Below, in pieces: positions 1-10,215 of a stretch of DNA of 64,000 nt (its first letter is position 1; the number at the start of each line of letters is the position of its first letter). A program made the translations under genes and the position numbers. The notes beneath the pieces were generated by a model. It was not told where the DNA came from. It did not search any database and saw only the letters and a list, made by a program, of their open reading frames with translations. Source of the stretch: Thinopyrum elongatum (taxonomy: Eukaryota; Streptophyta; Magnoliopsida; Poales; Poaceae); assembly GCA_011799875.1 (NCBI GenBank), contig CM022299.1:209070070-209134069 (forward strand), written 5' to 3'.

Positions 1-599
1 GCAATGTGGTATGATGCTATGGCTCTTGATTACAAGCTCTTTGTTTTTCTCTTTGCTTAAAAGATTTTTTTATATGGCCACTTATGCGAAATGCTCAAAC
101 TAAGATAGCAATTGTGTATATGCGGGAGCAATGTATGACACAAGAGATGATATGGGGATATATGTACGCTATGATAGCTTTGCGGAACAAGTATCACTAA
201 TGTGCACAAGTAGCGTTGCCTGACAATACTCAAATGGCTAGTCTCAATAGGAAAGTAACACAAAGATGGCTCGGGGGTTAACTACACAATGGCAAGGGAG
301 AATGTACAATGATGTCGTCGAAGTTACCGTCGGTGGTTTGTCATTTATAAGCAAGGACGGATGATGATGAAGTGGATAATGTCGATGTTGAGTTCATGGC
401 GATGATGAGAGGCGGTGTTCTCGATGTCCAACCGTTCCTAACACTACTTCAGGATGCTGCTAACATGACACTACGATCAGAGACCCTTCGATGAAACTAT
501 GTGTGATGCATTAATCGCAAACGGTGATGTAAAAAACCATAAAAAAGATGCAAAACATTTGCGATGGCGAATACATCAAACACGGTTCAGATTGTAGTT
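1..599. other. Unclassified AT-rich DNA at window edge
   Basis: I see no convincing gene here. The two short open frames lack domains and look random. The style (AT-rich, many ATG/GATG runs, followed by an 84-bp tandem array) resembles non-coding flanks of Triticeae CACTA DNA transposons, but no terminal CACTA motif or transposase is visible, so that assignment is a guess. Confidence 0.3.
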
Positions 600-893
600 G
601 TGTGTGCGATGCTGGGCATATGGTTCAGTTCAATGAACTATTTGCGATGAGGCAGAACAATAGAAACGGGCAACCAGATGAAGGTGTGTGCGATATACGA
701 TATACAGTTCACTCGGATAAAATATTTGTGATGAGGCGGAACAACAGAAACGGGCAGCTAGATCAAGGTGTGTGCAATGGAGGGCATACAGTTCATTCCG
801 ATAAACTGTTTGTGTTGAGCCAAGAGAACAGAAACATTTCGTGTAAACAAGATGTGTGTGATACGCGGCAAACATCCAATTACATAGGTGGCT
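600..893 (+). repeat. 84-bp tandem repeat, 3.5 copies
   Basis: Units start at 600, 684, 768 and 852, exactly 84 bp apart, and the last is partial. Each begins with a GTGTGTG-type motif and most carry a later AGAACA-AGAAACGGGC-like core. Since 84 is 28 codons, one plus-strand frame stays open from 548 to 895 and reads as 28-residue repeats beginning VCD. The frame has no recognisable domain and diverges like non-coding DNA. It is probably a subterminal array of a transposon (possibly CACTA) rather than a gene. Confidence 0.6.
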
Positions 894-1019
894 AGTACAC
901 ACATGACATTTCCACACACCAAAGTAAACTATTACATGCATAATTAACTAGGATAAACGATCATCTACTTCTTGTGACACTTGCCGCAACTGCTCTACTA
1001 GGATAAATGGAATAGTATT

Positions 1020-1644
1020 TGTCGTGGTTTTGTCACGGCAGATGTCCTAGTGTGAGGACTTAGTCGTGAGGCCAACGCATCTAAGTGGTAGCTTGAACAG
1101 GGTTGAGCGGGACGAGAGACGTGAGATTTTACCTAGGTTCGTCCCCTCACAGTGGAGGTAAAAGCCTACATCCTGCTTGATTGATATTGATATTGATGAT
1201 GATGACGATCTTGGTTACAAGGGCGATGTTTCGCTACCTCTATCTCGAGAGCATCTATTTTGATCTTGTCTAAGACTTGTCTGTCTAAGCCCTGACTATC
1301 TTAACCTGACCCTCTTTGGGTGCCCTGACCCTCCTTGTATAAGTTGAAGTGGCGGGTTACATGTAGAGTCCTAGGAGGATTAGGAGTAGTCTATTTTCTA
1401 TTATAAGTGGAATCCTAGTCTAGATCTTGCTTCTCTTGTAAGGGAAATATTCCCTATTGCCTTTCCTCTTAAGCCAGCCCATCATAACATGAGTCGGCCT
1501 TCCCATGAGCCGCCTTCTAGGACGTTCGGTCTTGTCGTTCATCTGACCCGCCTGCCGGATCATTAATGAGTCGCCCCGACCGGGCGGGTTACTGATGAGG
1601 CGCCAAGGCCCGGCCGGGTTATACAGCGGGGTATATCCCCGACA
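1020..1644 (-). mobile_element. 3' LTR of a truncated Tat-type gypsy element
   Basis: Read on the minus strand this is a 625-bp LTR starting TGTCGGGG at 1644 and ending CCACGACA at 1020, with TG...CA ends. Just upstream on the minus strand is a purine-rich tract (ACTAGGGGCTAA) suited to priming plus-strand DNA, so this is the 3' LTR. Its last 160 bp (R-U5) closely match the LTR end of the element at 6356-6874 in reverse orientation, including the AAGCAGGATGTAGGCTTTTACCTC block, while the U3 part differs. It therefore belongs to a related but distinct family. Confidence 0.75.
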
Positions 1645-4600
1645 TTAGCCCCTAGTTTAATTTGTATTTATCCATGTTAAACTGGTCCGGCAAAATAAAC
1701 ACAAGAACAAATTTGACAGGTTGTGCTCCGGGTCAAGAGTTCTTCTGAGCCGAAACCTGATCATCCTTATGTCCTTGTCATTTCCTTGTGTGAAAACACC
1801 CGACCGAGTCAATCTTTGCCGGATCATGCAAAAAAAATTAAGCTTCTTCCATATCATGACATGATCTCAGCCACCTTAATACGTGTCCATGATCTCATAG
1901 CAAATCTTTTTTAGCAGATATGTTTAAACCTTGCCAATGCGAAAATTCAGGCGCTTTATTCAATGGAATTCCTCCTGGAAAGTTCAGGTCAATAGGCCAG
2001 CTTCATGATCAATTTGCTGACATTGGTTTCTTGCAGAAAAATATTGGGCAAAAAATAATCCATTTTGAGTTGGCTTCCAATGCTTTGTCTTGACAAAAAT
2101 ATTGGTTTTAAAATATTCATCTGATGTTTAGCCGGCTTGAGGATGTAGAGCTTGCCGAGTTGTGATCGCAGAAATTGCGGGGTTATAGAAATTGATCATA
2201 CCGGGTCATGATTGTTACAGACGCCAGGTCATATAATTGGTCTTCCTGAGTTCTTCAGGCCAAGTCCTTATACCTTGTGATGACTTGGTGCTTGCTTTTG
2301 TAAATCCAATCGTTGAGTCGGCTACCGGGCCTTTCTATGAATAGCTTAGAGGAGATAAACTTTGCCAATTTCTCCACTAAGAATATAATACCTGGTTTGC
2401 TCAAAACTGAGAACTTGAAGGTGTACCTCCCTTATATGCATATCACCTATAGCCCCCAAGTCTTAAGAGGGGAATGTAGTGATAGCTTAAGACTTGCTTC
2501 AATATAAATATTGCAACTTTGGAGAAATCTGGGTTGTTCATCTGAGTCACCAGTCATAAACTGAATGTTTTGCATTTCACATATGTAGCCCCCAAGGGCC
2601 GGCTCATCAGTATGTGATGGGTCGGGTCTTCAGTTTGGACCTTATGATCTGTTGAAACAACTAAACACTATAGCCCCCAAGTGTCGGGTTGTCTTTCTTG
2701 CAGCAACCTGAGACTTGTAATTGTCTTATGCTCATAAAACTTCAACCAGTGTAGCCCCCAAGGGCCAGGTCATTATGCAATAATGAGCATGGACTTTGTA
2801 GATCTGATTATATAGATTTGAGGAGCAACATGTAGCCCCCATGGGCCCGGTCATCAGTATGTGATGGGCCGGGTCTTCCAATTGGGACCTTATGACTTTG
2901 GTAAAGAACTGAATGCTATAGCCCTCAAGTGTCGGCCCAGTAAGATAATACTGGGCTGGGACTTAAAAAATGATGGAAGGCCGGCTCATCTCCTTGAGAT
3001 AACCGGGTTTGTTGACAATGTGATGATTTGAAAAGCAACTTGCATTAGCCCCCAAGTGACATGGTGCATGCTTGCAGTAGCATTGGACTTGCGTACTTGA
3101 TGTAATCTTTATTTGAATAATGTAGCCCCCAAGTGCCGGGTCATGTGCCTGCAGTGACTCGGGACTATTACTTCCATTGTAAAATAAAATCATATCCACC
3201 GTCTTTGCTGAAAGCCTTGCATATCAATGTTGAACCATGCTCCTTGCTGTAAGCTGGTATTTTTGGATTAGGGAATAATAGCCATTTCTCTGAAGCGGCT
3301 TTGAAAACCTTAATCATCCAATACTGGTTATGAAAATCCAGCCGTGGTGGCCATTAAAGATTTGAATAATATAACCCGGTTTGAAAACCTCAATCATTCA
3401 ATACTGATTATGATAACTATAATGAAAATCCAGCCATGTTGGCTATTAAAGATTGGAATATATAACCTGGTTTGGAAACCGGTTCCTGCAATATAAACCA
3501 GTGTATCCATGCATATATGATGCATGCTATGATGACGCAATGATGATGCAATGTATGATGCAATGTATGATGATGTATGATAACATAATATAAAAAATGC
3601 TGGCTTTTAAGGCTCGAATCTTGATTCAATGAGGCTGGCATGATAGTCATTCCTCCCGTAAGCCGGCTCTTGCGTGATATATCTCACCATTTTAACCTTG
3701 ACTAGTTCAGGGTCATATAGATTGACTGTCAAGAGTACGACGAATCACATAGTGGAGTAGCAACAAGCAGACGAGGTGAGTTTATCCTCGCTTTCTATAA
3801 GCCGGCTCTCACATGACAAAAACCACCGTTTTAACCTTGACGAGTTCAGGGTCATAAAAGATTGACTGTCAAGAGTACGGCGGGTCACCTGTTGGAGTAG
3901 CAAGTTGCAAACAGGCAGGTTTAACCCATATAATGGCGTTTATTTGCCGATCAAGAGCGTATTAAAGCTAAACTCAGTGAGTTGGAAGCCCCCAAGTGAC
4001 CTTATGACCAAATAATAAAGACTCATACACAGTAAATATGGGATGAAATGATAGAGGCCCTGAATTGTGGGGATGCCGGCTCTATTACGTTGATCATAAT
4101 ATGATAAGCCAATAAGGCAGGATACCCATGTTTGAACCGCACATCATGGCAGCAAGTTCTCCTTGACAACCTTTAATTTTTTCTGAGAACTCGAACTTGC
4201 GAGAGATGGATTCCTCTTGAACCCGATGTTGAGCCGGATATTGAGAGCTCAAAACTTTGTGAGAGACAGATTTCCCTTGAGCCGGATTCTGAGCTGGATT
4301 TTTTTTGATAATCCGGGATCTTTCTGTTTGAGCCGGAACTTTCTGATTGCTCGGCACTTTTTGCGCCGGAAATTTTTTGACAATTTTTAAATTTTCACCA
4401 ATGTGATAGCAACCTCCGGGACCGGGTTGTCTTCCCTGCAATAACCCAGGGTTCTTGAATTTGCTGAAATCGGCCAATTCTATCGAGACATGTCTGTGTA
4501 GCCCCCGAGTCTTAAGATGGCTCAAAGAGTTGTTTGAGATTCTTCATACTTGGCCGTGGCATAAGACGGCATATCGTTGACAGCAGATCGCTGGAATGTG

Positions 4601-4850
4601 TTGAAGCTGGAGATGAGGTGGCGAGTTGATAATCTTCGCGACACTCATTGTATATCCGTGGCGTTGATAACGCGATGTGAATCCATGGAAGGTTGAGGTC
4701 GACCACGGCGGGTTATAAATGATCCCGTACGAGTTGTGTCAGTAACCCGGCCAATGGTTCATCCCGACTGGTTGTTGAAGTTAACCAAAACGCGGTGGCG
4801 GCGACCTGTGCGCCTGTCCATTGAGCCATCTGGTGCAGGCGGAGGCTGTT
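1645..4850 (-). mobile_element. 3' internal region of the truncated minus-strand gypsy element
   Basis: This non-coding stretch is the part between pol and the 3' LTR. Segments around 3690-4070 align in reverse with 13450-13780 of the complete Tat element, for example the block with CACTTGGGGGCTTCC and the block around GGTTAAAACGGCGG. No protease, reverse transcriptase or integrase coding is present to the right and no matching 5' LTR is in the window, so the element is truncated or non-autonomous. The right limit (about 4850) is approximate. Confidence 0.6.
2450..3145 (-). repeat. Dispersed TAGCCCCCAAG repeats in 3' untranslated region
   Basis: The motif TAGCCCCCAAG, or a near copy followed by a GCCGGGTCAT-like stretch, occurs about eight times (near 2452, 2584, 2671, 2752, 2832, 2920, 3046, 3122), spaced roughly 80-130 bp apart. 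It is the reverse complement of the CTTGGGGGCTA repeats in the 3' region of the complete Tat element at 15718-15960. Both families therefore carry expanding repeat arrays in the same position. Confidence 0.65.
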
Positions 4851-5510
4851 AATATATTTTGATTTGCTTCAGAATTGTTGGAATAGACCGGGTCGTAGGA
4901 GCGGCGACTTGCATGCGCTCACTAAGCAGCTCGTGCAGACGGGTGCGGCTACGGTGCATTGATGTAGACGCGGGGGTCGGCCGCGGCATTTCGAAGCCGG
5001 CGTGGACGCGTGAGTTGGCCACGGCATTGTAAACCGACACGGACGGGAGAGTCGGCCGCGTCGTGTTGGTGTAGACCGAACCACGGGGACGGACGGTAGA
5101 GACGGCCGCGGCGTTGGAGGCGGCGCTGACGTGGGCCAGTCGGTCGTGGGCACATACAGAAGAGTCGGTCCCGGGCACGGACGGATGAGTCGGCCACGCC
5201 GTTGTAGGCCGGCGCGGATGGTTGAGTCGACCGCGGGCGCGGTCCCGGTGAGTTGATGTAGACCGAGCCGCAGGGGTGGCGGCTTGCGCACGTCCGTTGA
5301 GCAGCGAGCAGGCGCGGTCCCGGTGAGTCGATGTAGACCGGGCCACAGGGACGGCGGCTTGCGCATGTCCGTTCGCCGGGTAGTGCTTGCAGACAGACGC
5401 CATACCGCAGGATGGCGGCATGTGTGCCTGCCCATCGGGCAGTACGGCTCGGGCGGACGCTGGTGCATAATGATGCTGGCGCACACTCCGTATCCGTGGC
5501 ATGGCACCAC
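4850..5510. repeat. GC-rich degenerate repeat block
   Basis: This block has imperfect repeats built on GAGTCGGCCGCGGCG and GTAGACCG-ACGGACGG modules. The clearest pair is a 75-bp duplication with starts at 5237 and 5312 (GCGCGGTCCCGGTGAGT...). Several overlapping minus-strand frames stay open only because of the GC content. Their peptides (Arg, Pro, Ser, Thr rich) match no family I know, so I do not call a gene. Confidence 0.5.
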
Positions 5511-6350
5511 TTTTATAATGAATAATTGTACTGCATAAAAAATACCGTAGGGCAGAGTAGCTGTTCTCGGATGAATTAATATGCACTAGTGAAATACATA
5601 CGAGGGATAGCTACTGATATTTTTCGTCGGATGAACACGAACGTTGTTACAGGCCTCCAAGTGATCTCTCTTCCTTTGTCTTTGCTTAATTCCCACAGAG
5701 AAGTGAATCAGGACGTGCAGCGCCCATGTGATTGAAGTGCCACCGAGGCTGCGCGTACATGCACAGTTTCCTGGCGACGTGCAGGCCTCGGTCTCGGGAC
5801 TTGGAGCGGCCGATTTTGTTGCCCCGGTCCACTACCTTTTTTTTAAACACATATATCCTGAGGCCTTCTCCTTTGGTGTTCGTAGCGTGTCCCTCTGCAT
5901 TCAGTTCTCCACAAGCTATGATATCTCCTCTATCTCACCTTCGGCGATGCCGTGGCCATATGGCATGACACCGACGCACTCATTCTTGTGATCCGTTGTG
6001 TCGATCGAGCAGGGCGGCGTAGATATAGGCGTTGTTGGCTTTTGAACTAGATCAATTCACAAGAGAACAGCAGCACACGTACGTTCAACGATTTATCCCC
6101 TCCAGAGTGAAACACATCCCCTTGCCACCAATGATGAATAAGCTGACTCCATTATCATTAACTTCAGAACTTGCAGCCAACTCTTTCTGACCATATCCAG
6201 CGAGTATTGAGGGCGGTCCATGAAGGACGAAGGCGCAGGATAGGAGAAAACCGGCTTGACTGCAGCTACAGAGGCGGAGGCGGCCCAGCAGCTCGACGAG
6301 GGCGGCCCGGGGCAACGTTTTGAGGCAAGCCGGCATAAGTGAACTTTGCG
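5511..6350. other. Unassigned DNA left of the Tat insertion
   Basis: There is no recognised element or gene. A minus-strand frame (6336-6085) ends in a peptide with SLFIIGGKG that looks somewhat protein-like, but I cannot identify it. Before the insertion at 6356-19825 this segment was contiguous with 19831-20547, as the GAGGT duplication shows, so it may be part of the same GC-rich chimera that ends in the eRF1 fragment. Confidence 0.4.
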
Positions 6351-6355
6351 GAGGT

Positions 6356-6874
6356 TGTTGGGGGATATAACCCTATGATATGACCCGCCCAGGAGGGGCT
6401 GGGTCATATTGTAGGTGACTTATAACTGAAGGCCCAGTAAGGCTTACAAGCGGGCTGTTGAAGGCCCATGACCCGGGGGCGACTCAGGACCTGAAGGTGC
6501 GAGCTGCCTGATGATAGTTTGCCCAACAAGGCGAGGTAATTTAGAGATAGGGTTGGTTACGTTATGTAATATGATCCGGACTCTTGTAAACCGCCGGACC
6601 TCGACCTGTGTATATAAAGGCGAACCCGGCGGCGGGTTAACTCAAGAAACGATCGGTCAAGAGCTAGGTCAAGCGGATTCGCTCCCTTGTAATCGAAACT
6701 CAAGCAATACAACTAGAAGCAGGATGTAGGCTTTTACCTCGTTGTGAGGGGCTGAACCTGGGTAAATCCTTTGTGTCCTTTTGTCCCATCCAACCCCTTC
6801 GAGCTAACCTACGTTGCGATGGCTCCACACCTAAGTCCTTTTAGTAGGGCATCTGCCGTGATAAACCCACGACA
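6356..6874 (+). repeat. 5' LTR of Tat element
   Basis: The LTR starts TGTTGGGGG and ends CACGACA. A TATA box (TATATAAA) lies at 6611-6618 and marks the promoter, so U3 is about 250 bp. The LTR is followed after two bases by the primer binding site. Confidence 0.92.
6611..6618 (+). promoter_or_regulatory. LTR TATA box of Tat element
   Basis: TATATAAA lies mid-LTR in a grass-type promoter setting. The same box is at 19562-19569 in the 3' LTR. Confidence 0.7.
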
Positions 6875-6876
6875 GT

Positions 6877-6894
6877 TGGCGCCCACCATGGGGC
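6877..6894 (+). other. Primer binding site, tRNA-Lys type
   Basis: TGGCGCCCACCATGGGGC is complementary to the 3' end of plant tRNA-Lys (expected TGGCGCCCACCGTGGGGC) with one mismatch. It begins two bases after the LTR. The first gag ATG (6888) lies inside it. Confidence 0.75.
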
Positions 6895-7751
6895 CTGAGC
6901 ACGGTGGTTTCGAGTTCTTGAAGGGCAGCTTCTTAGGGATCAAAGGATACGCCGTGGGCCGGATGACCAAGAGTCTCCGCGGCAAGATCTACATCGACGA
7001 TGCAGGCTGGGGCCCCGAGGCCGACTCGATCGAGTACGGGTACCGGGTCCCCTTCGGCGGAATTCACGTCTTCATCGGCAAGATCGGCGAGTCAGAGCCT
7101 GAGCCAGATTCCTGCGCCGATGTCATTGAGATGGCTCAGCGCGCGCAACCCGCCAGGGCTCAACCCGGCCGGAAGCGCACTTTCGTTGGCTTCGTTCATG
7201 GGGCGGATCTCGAGGAAGGGTCTATGTCTGGTGGAGAGACAGCCATCTATTCAGGTGATGAGTCCTCAACCGGCGAAACCGAGTCAATCTATCAACTGCA
7301 AGATGGCGGGCTTGGGGGCTATTCCGACGGCGACAGTATTCCGGACCCCTATGAGCTGCCGAGCAGGGCCGCTATTTTCATGGTGGGCACGCAGCCAGTG
7401 TTGAACTCCTCAACTGCCGCGGCCATGACGTCCGGCTCAACTGCTGCTGCGACGGCTGGGGCGAGCGGCTCTGCGCGTCCGCCGGCTCAAGTTCTATCCG
7501 AGCTCTTGGATGCTTTGGCAACTCTGTTAGCCGCAGAGGTGACTCCAGCGAATCAAGTACAGCATAATGCAGAGGTTGCAAAGCTGCGGGATGAAGTTAC
7601 CAAGGCCCGAGAGGATCTGGAGGCAGAGAATGTCAGGATGGCCATAGAGCAAGCCGCCTTAGAGGCCGAGGCGCAGCAGATAAAGGCAGAGGCTTTTCGC
7701 TTAAATCTTGATCAGAACGCGTCAAATGTTGTCCTTCGGAGGAGGCACTAG
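6888..7751 (+). pseudogene. Gag N-terminal region of Tat element
   Basis: This frame of 287 codons opens at the ATG inside the primer binding site (MGPEHGGFEFLKGSF). That start is preferred to an upstream in-frame ATG within the LTR. The N-terminal 60 residues are of the type found at the start of Tat-lineage gag. An acidic middle part follows, and the C-terminal 70 residues form a coiled-coil-like stretch rich in Ala, Glu and Lys. The frame ends at 7751, whereas family gag proteins continue into the capsid domain, so a frameshift or stop has cut it. Confidence 0.6.
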
Positions 7752-9490
7752 AGCCGTTTACCTTCACAGTTTGAGGGGCAGAACCTTTCAATACGCCCAG
7801 AGCGGGACCGAGTAACCCGCCCGGCATGACCCGGGCTACTGAGGCGCCTTTGACCGGGGCGGCAGCTCAGCCTCGTATACCAGACCTGCCTCGTATGGAT
7901 TTGACTCCTCCTCAACGAGTACCAACACCTCCGGGCCATTACTCTAATCCGTTGGATAATATGATTGGTGCAGCTTCGTGATTGGTAGCTGTTCCAGTCG
8001 AAGGCGAGTCTCCAGCTGCGGTAGAGGCCCGGAACGCCGTGCAACTTCTTCAGACGGCTGTGGCTCAGCAAGCGGCTTACTCATATAGCCGCGAGCGAAT
8101 TCACTCAACTCCACGCCAGAGTTGAAGTTACAGCCGGTGCGTTGAGTCGCCGGCGGTTTCCAGCAGCGAGCGGCGTCGTAACCCACCCCATGGGCATAAC
8201 CCGCCCCGTGATGATAACAATGTTCAGGCCCTTATGGATCAGGCTAGAGCACGTCGAGAGGCAGAACTAGCGGCTCAGTTAGCGGCTCATCAGCAGCTTC
8301 AGCTAAACCCTTTGGCATCTTTGGAGGCTGGGATGATTTCCAAGACTGTTGGTGTACCGTGTTTAGCCCGGCTCTACGCAATGAGCGTCTGCCTAAGGAT
8401 TTCAAGGGCCCTCGTAAGGTGCCTAATTACACTACAGATCTCCCGTCGGAGGCCTGGATTGAGAGCTATGAGCTAGCTATGGAGATGTTGGATGTTAATG
8501 ATGTTGTATGTGCTAAGTATTTCACCATGATGCTAGATGGGCCGGCTCGGACCTGGTTGAAAGAGTTACCCGCCAACTCCATCAATTCATGGGCTGAGTT
8601 GAAGACGCGCTTTATTCAGAATTTCAAAGACACGTGTAAGCAGCCGCTGTCGATCATTGATCTAGACGCTTGTGTCCAGCGCGAGGATGAGTCGGCCCAC
8701 CACTGGGTTCGCCGGGTTTCAGCTATTATCCACTCGTCGGATAGCATCACAGCCGGCTCTGTTGTTCTGATTTTAGAGAAGAATTGCCACTTCACACACC
8801 TCAAACAGAAGTTGGGGCAGCTTAAACGTCACTGCAATCACATGGGAGAGCTCATGGCAGCTCTCATCGAATACGCTGACTCAGACAACACGAAGGACCC
8901 TAGGTCTGATGAGGAGAAATCTAGCAAGGGGAAGAAGAACAGCAATGGTAAAGGTAAGCAGCAGAATATGACAGGACATAATCAGGGCAACAACGGTAAG
9001 CGCAAGCAAACTGATGGCGGGTCAGATTTTGTGGCTAATACCAATGCACAACATAACAATCAGCGTCGTAAGGGAAAACCACCGCAGTTTGGAGGACCAA
9101 GGTTTAACCTTGAGGCGATGTTGAACGAACCTTGCCGAAACACAGTCTTCCGAATAAGCCGGCGGGTCATTTGTGGAAGATTGTTTTATTATGAAGGAAT
9201 ACAAGAATTCCAGCTTTCATCATAATCATAATAATAACAATGGCCCGCATGGCGGGTCAGGATCCGGCTCACACGGCCCCGGTTTTGGGGGCGGCGGTCA
9301 AGTTCTGGATATCAAGGACAGGGTAATCAGAGTGGTTATAATCAGCAGCCCAGTCAAGGTAACCAGCAACAACAGTCAGGATATCAGAGTAATCCGAAGC
9401 AGCTTAATAGTGGCCAGTATCATGTTTTCACCACAAGCCTTTGCAAGAGAGATCAGAAGGTTCATAAGCGCGCGGTCAGTTCAGTTGAGC
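7752..9490 (+). pseudogene. Gag capsid and nucleocapsid region of Tat element
   Basis: The capsid-like retrotransposon gag domain is recognisable at 8359-9010 (FKGPRKVPNYTTDLPSEAW, then LDGPARTWLKELPANSI and SWAELKTRFIQNF). This part forms the virus-like particle shell. The frame changes near 8356 and again near 9140. The remnant of the zinc-binding stretch (around NKPAGHLWKDC) is split between frames, and a Gly/His/Asn/Gln-rich tail follows in another frame. At least two indels and several stops between 7752 and 8358 make it non-functional. Confidence 0.75.
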
Positions 9491-9507
9491 CGGCAACACC
9501 TCAGTAC

Positions 9508-10215
9508 TTGCGATGGTCAGAGCAGCCCATTACATGGAGTAGAGAATATCACCCGCCCTGGGTTGATAATCCGGGTCAGCTAGCACTGGTGGTAGCTCCT
9601 CAGGTTGGGGGTTACAAATTTACTAAGGTCCTCATGGATGGTGGAACCAGCATCAACATCCTTTATTATGATACTTTTCGCCGTATGAATTTGACTAATA
9701 AAGATCTTAAGCCATCCTCTACAGTCTTCCACGGCGTGGTACCTGGTAAGTCGGCATACCCAGTTGGTAAGATTGCCTTGGAAGTGGCCTTTGGCGATGA
9801 TTATGATTACAGGGCAGAGACTTTGTGGTTTGAAGTGGTTAAGATCAAAAGCCCTTACCACGCCTTGTTTGGTCGGCCAGCTTATGCCAAGTTTATGGCA
9901 CGACCTTGTTATGTGTATCTGCAGCTTAAGATGCCAGGACATAAGGGTACCATTACGGTTCATGGCAATAGAAAGATTGCCTTAGAGTGTGAAGAAGGTG
10001 ATGCTGCTTATGCTGAGTCTGCTTGTGCCACGGAGGAGCTTAAGTTTTATAAAGATAATGTTGACCCGACTGATATGACCCCTTTGAAGAAGCCAACTAC
10101 TGAGCAAGACCCCTTGTTGAAATTTAAGTTGGCTGATGATACTAAACAGGTTGACTTTGTCCCTGGCGACTCATCTCAGCAGTTCACTATCAGTGCTAAA
10201 ATGGATCCGAAATAG
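9508..10215 (+). CDS. Aspartic protease region of Tat element
   Basis: This open frame of 235 codons contains the retroelement aspartic protease, which cuts the polyprotein. The active-site motif is LMDGGTSINIL (residues about 48-58), with a second conserved stretch HALFGRPAYAKFMA. The first Met of the frame is unlikely to be a true start, because the protease is normally read through from gag. The frame ends at UAG (10213-10215) exactly between protease and reverse transcriptase. Homology continues in the same frame straight after this stop. The peptide before it ends ISAKMDPK. Confidence 0.8.
   Translation: MRWSEQPITWSREYHPPWVDNPGQLALVVAPQVGGYKFTKVLMDGGTSINILYYDTFRRMNLTNKDLKPSSTVFHGVVPGKSAYPVGKIALEVAFGDDYDYRAETLWFEVVKIKSPYHALFGRPAYAKFMARPCYVYLQLKMPGHKGTITVHGNRKIALECEEGDAAYAESACATEELKFYKDNVDPTDMTPLKKPTTEQDPLLKFKLADDTKQVDFVPGDSSQQFTISAKMDPK

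Noticed and set aside
600..893. CRISPR-like array
   Set aside because: Units are contiguous and diverged, without unique spacers, in plant nuclear DNA.
4849..5586. Long minus-strand frames as a possible gene
   Set aside because: Several overlapping frames are open at once because the DNA is GC-rich and repetitive. The peptide is Arg/Pro/Thr-rich with no domain.
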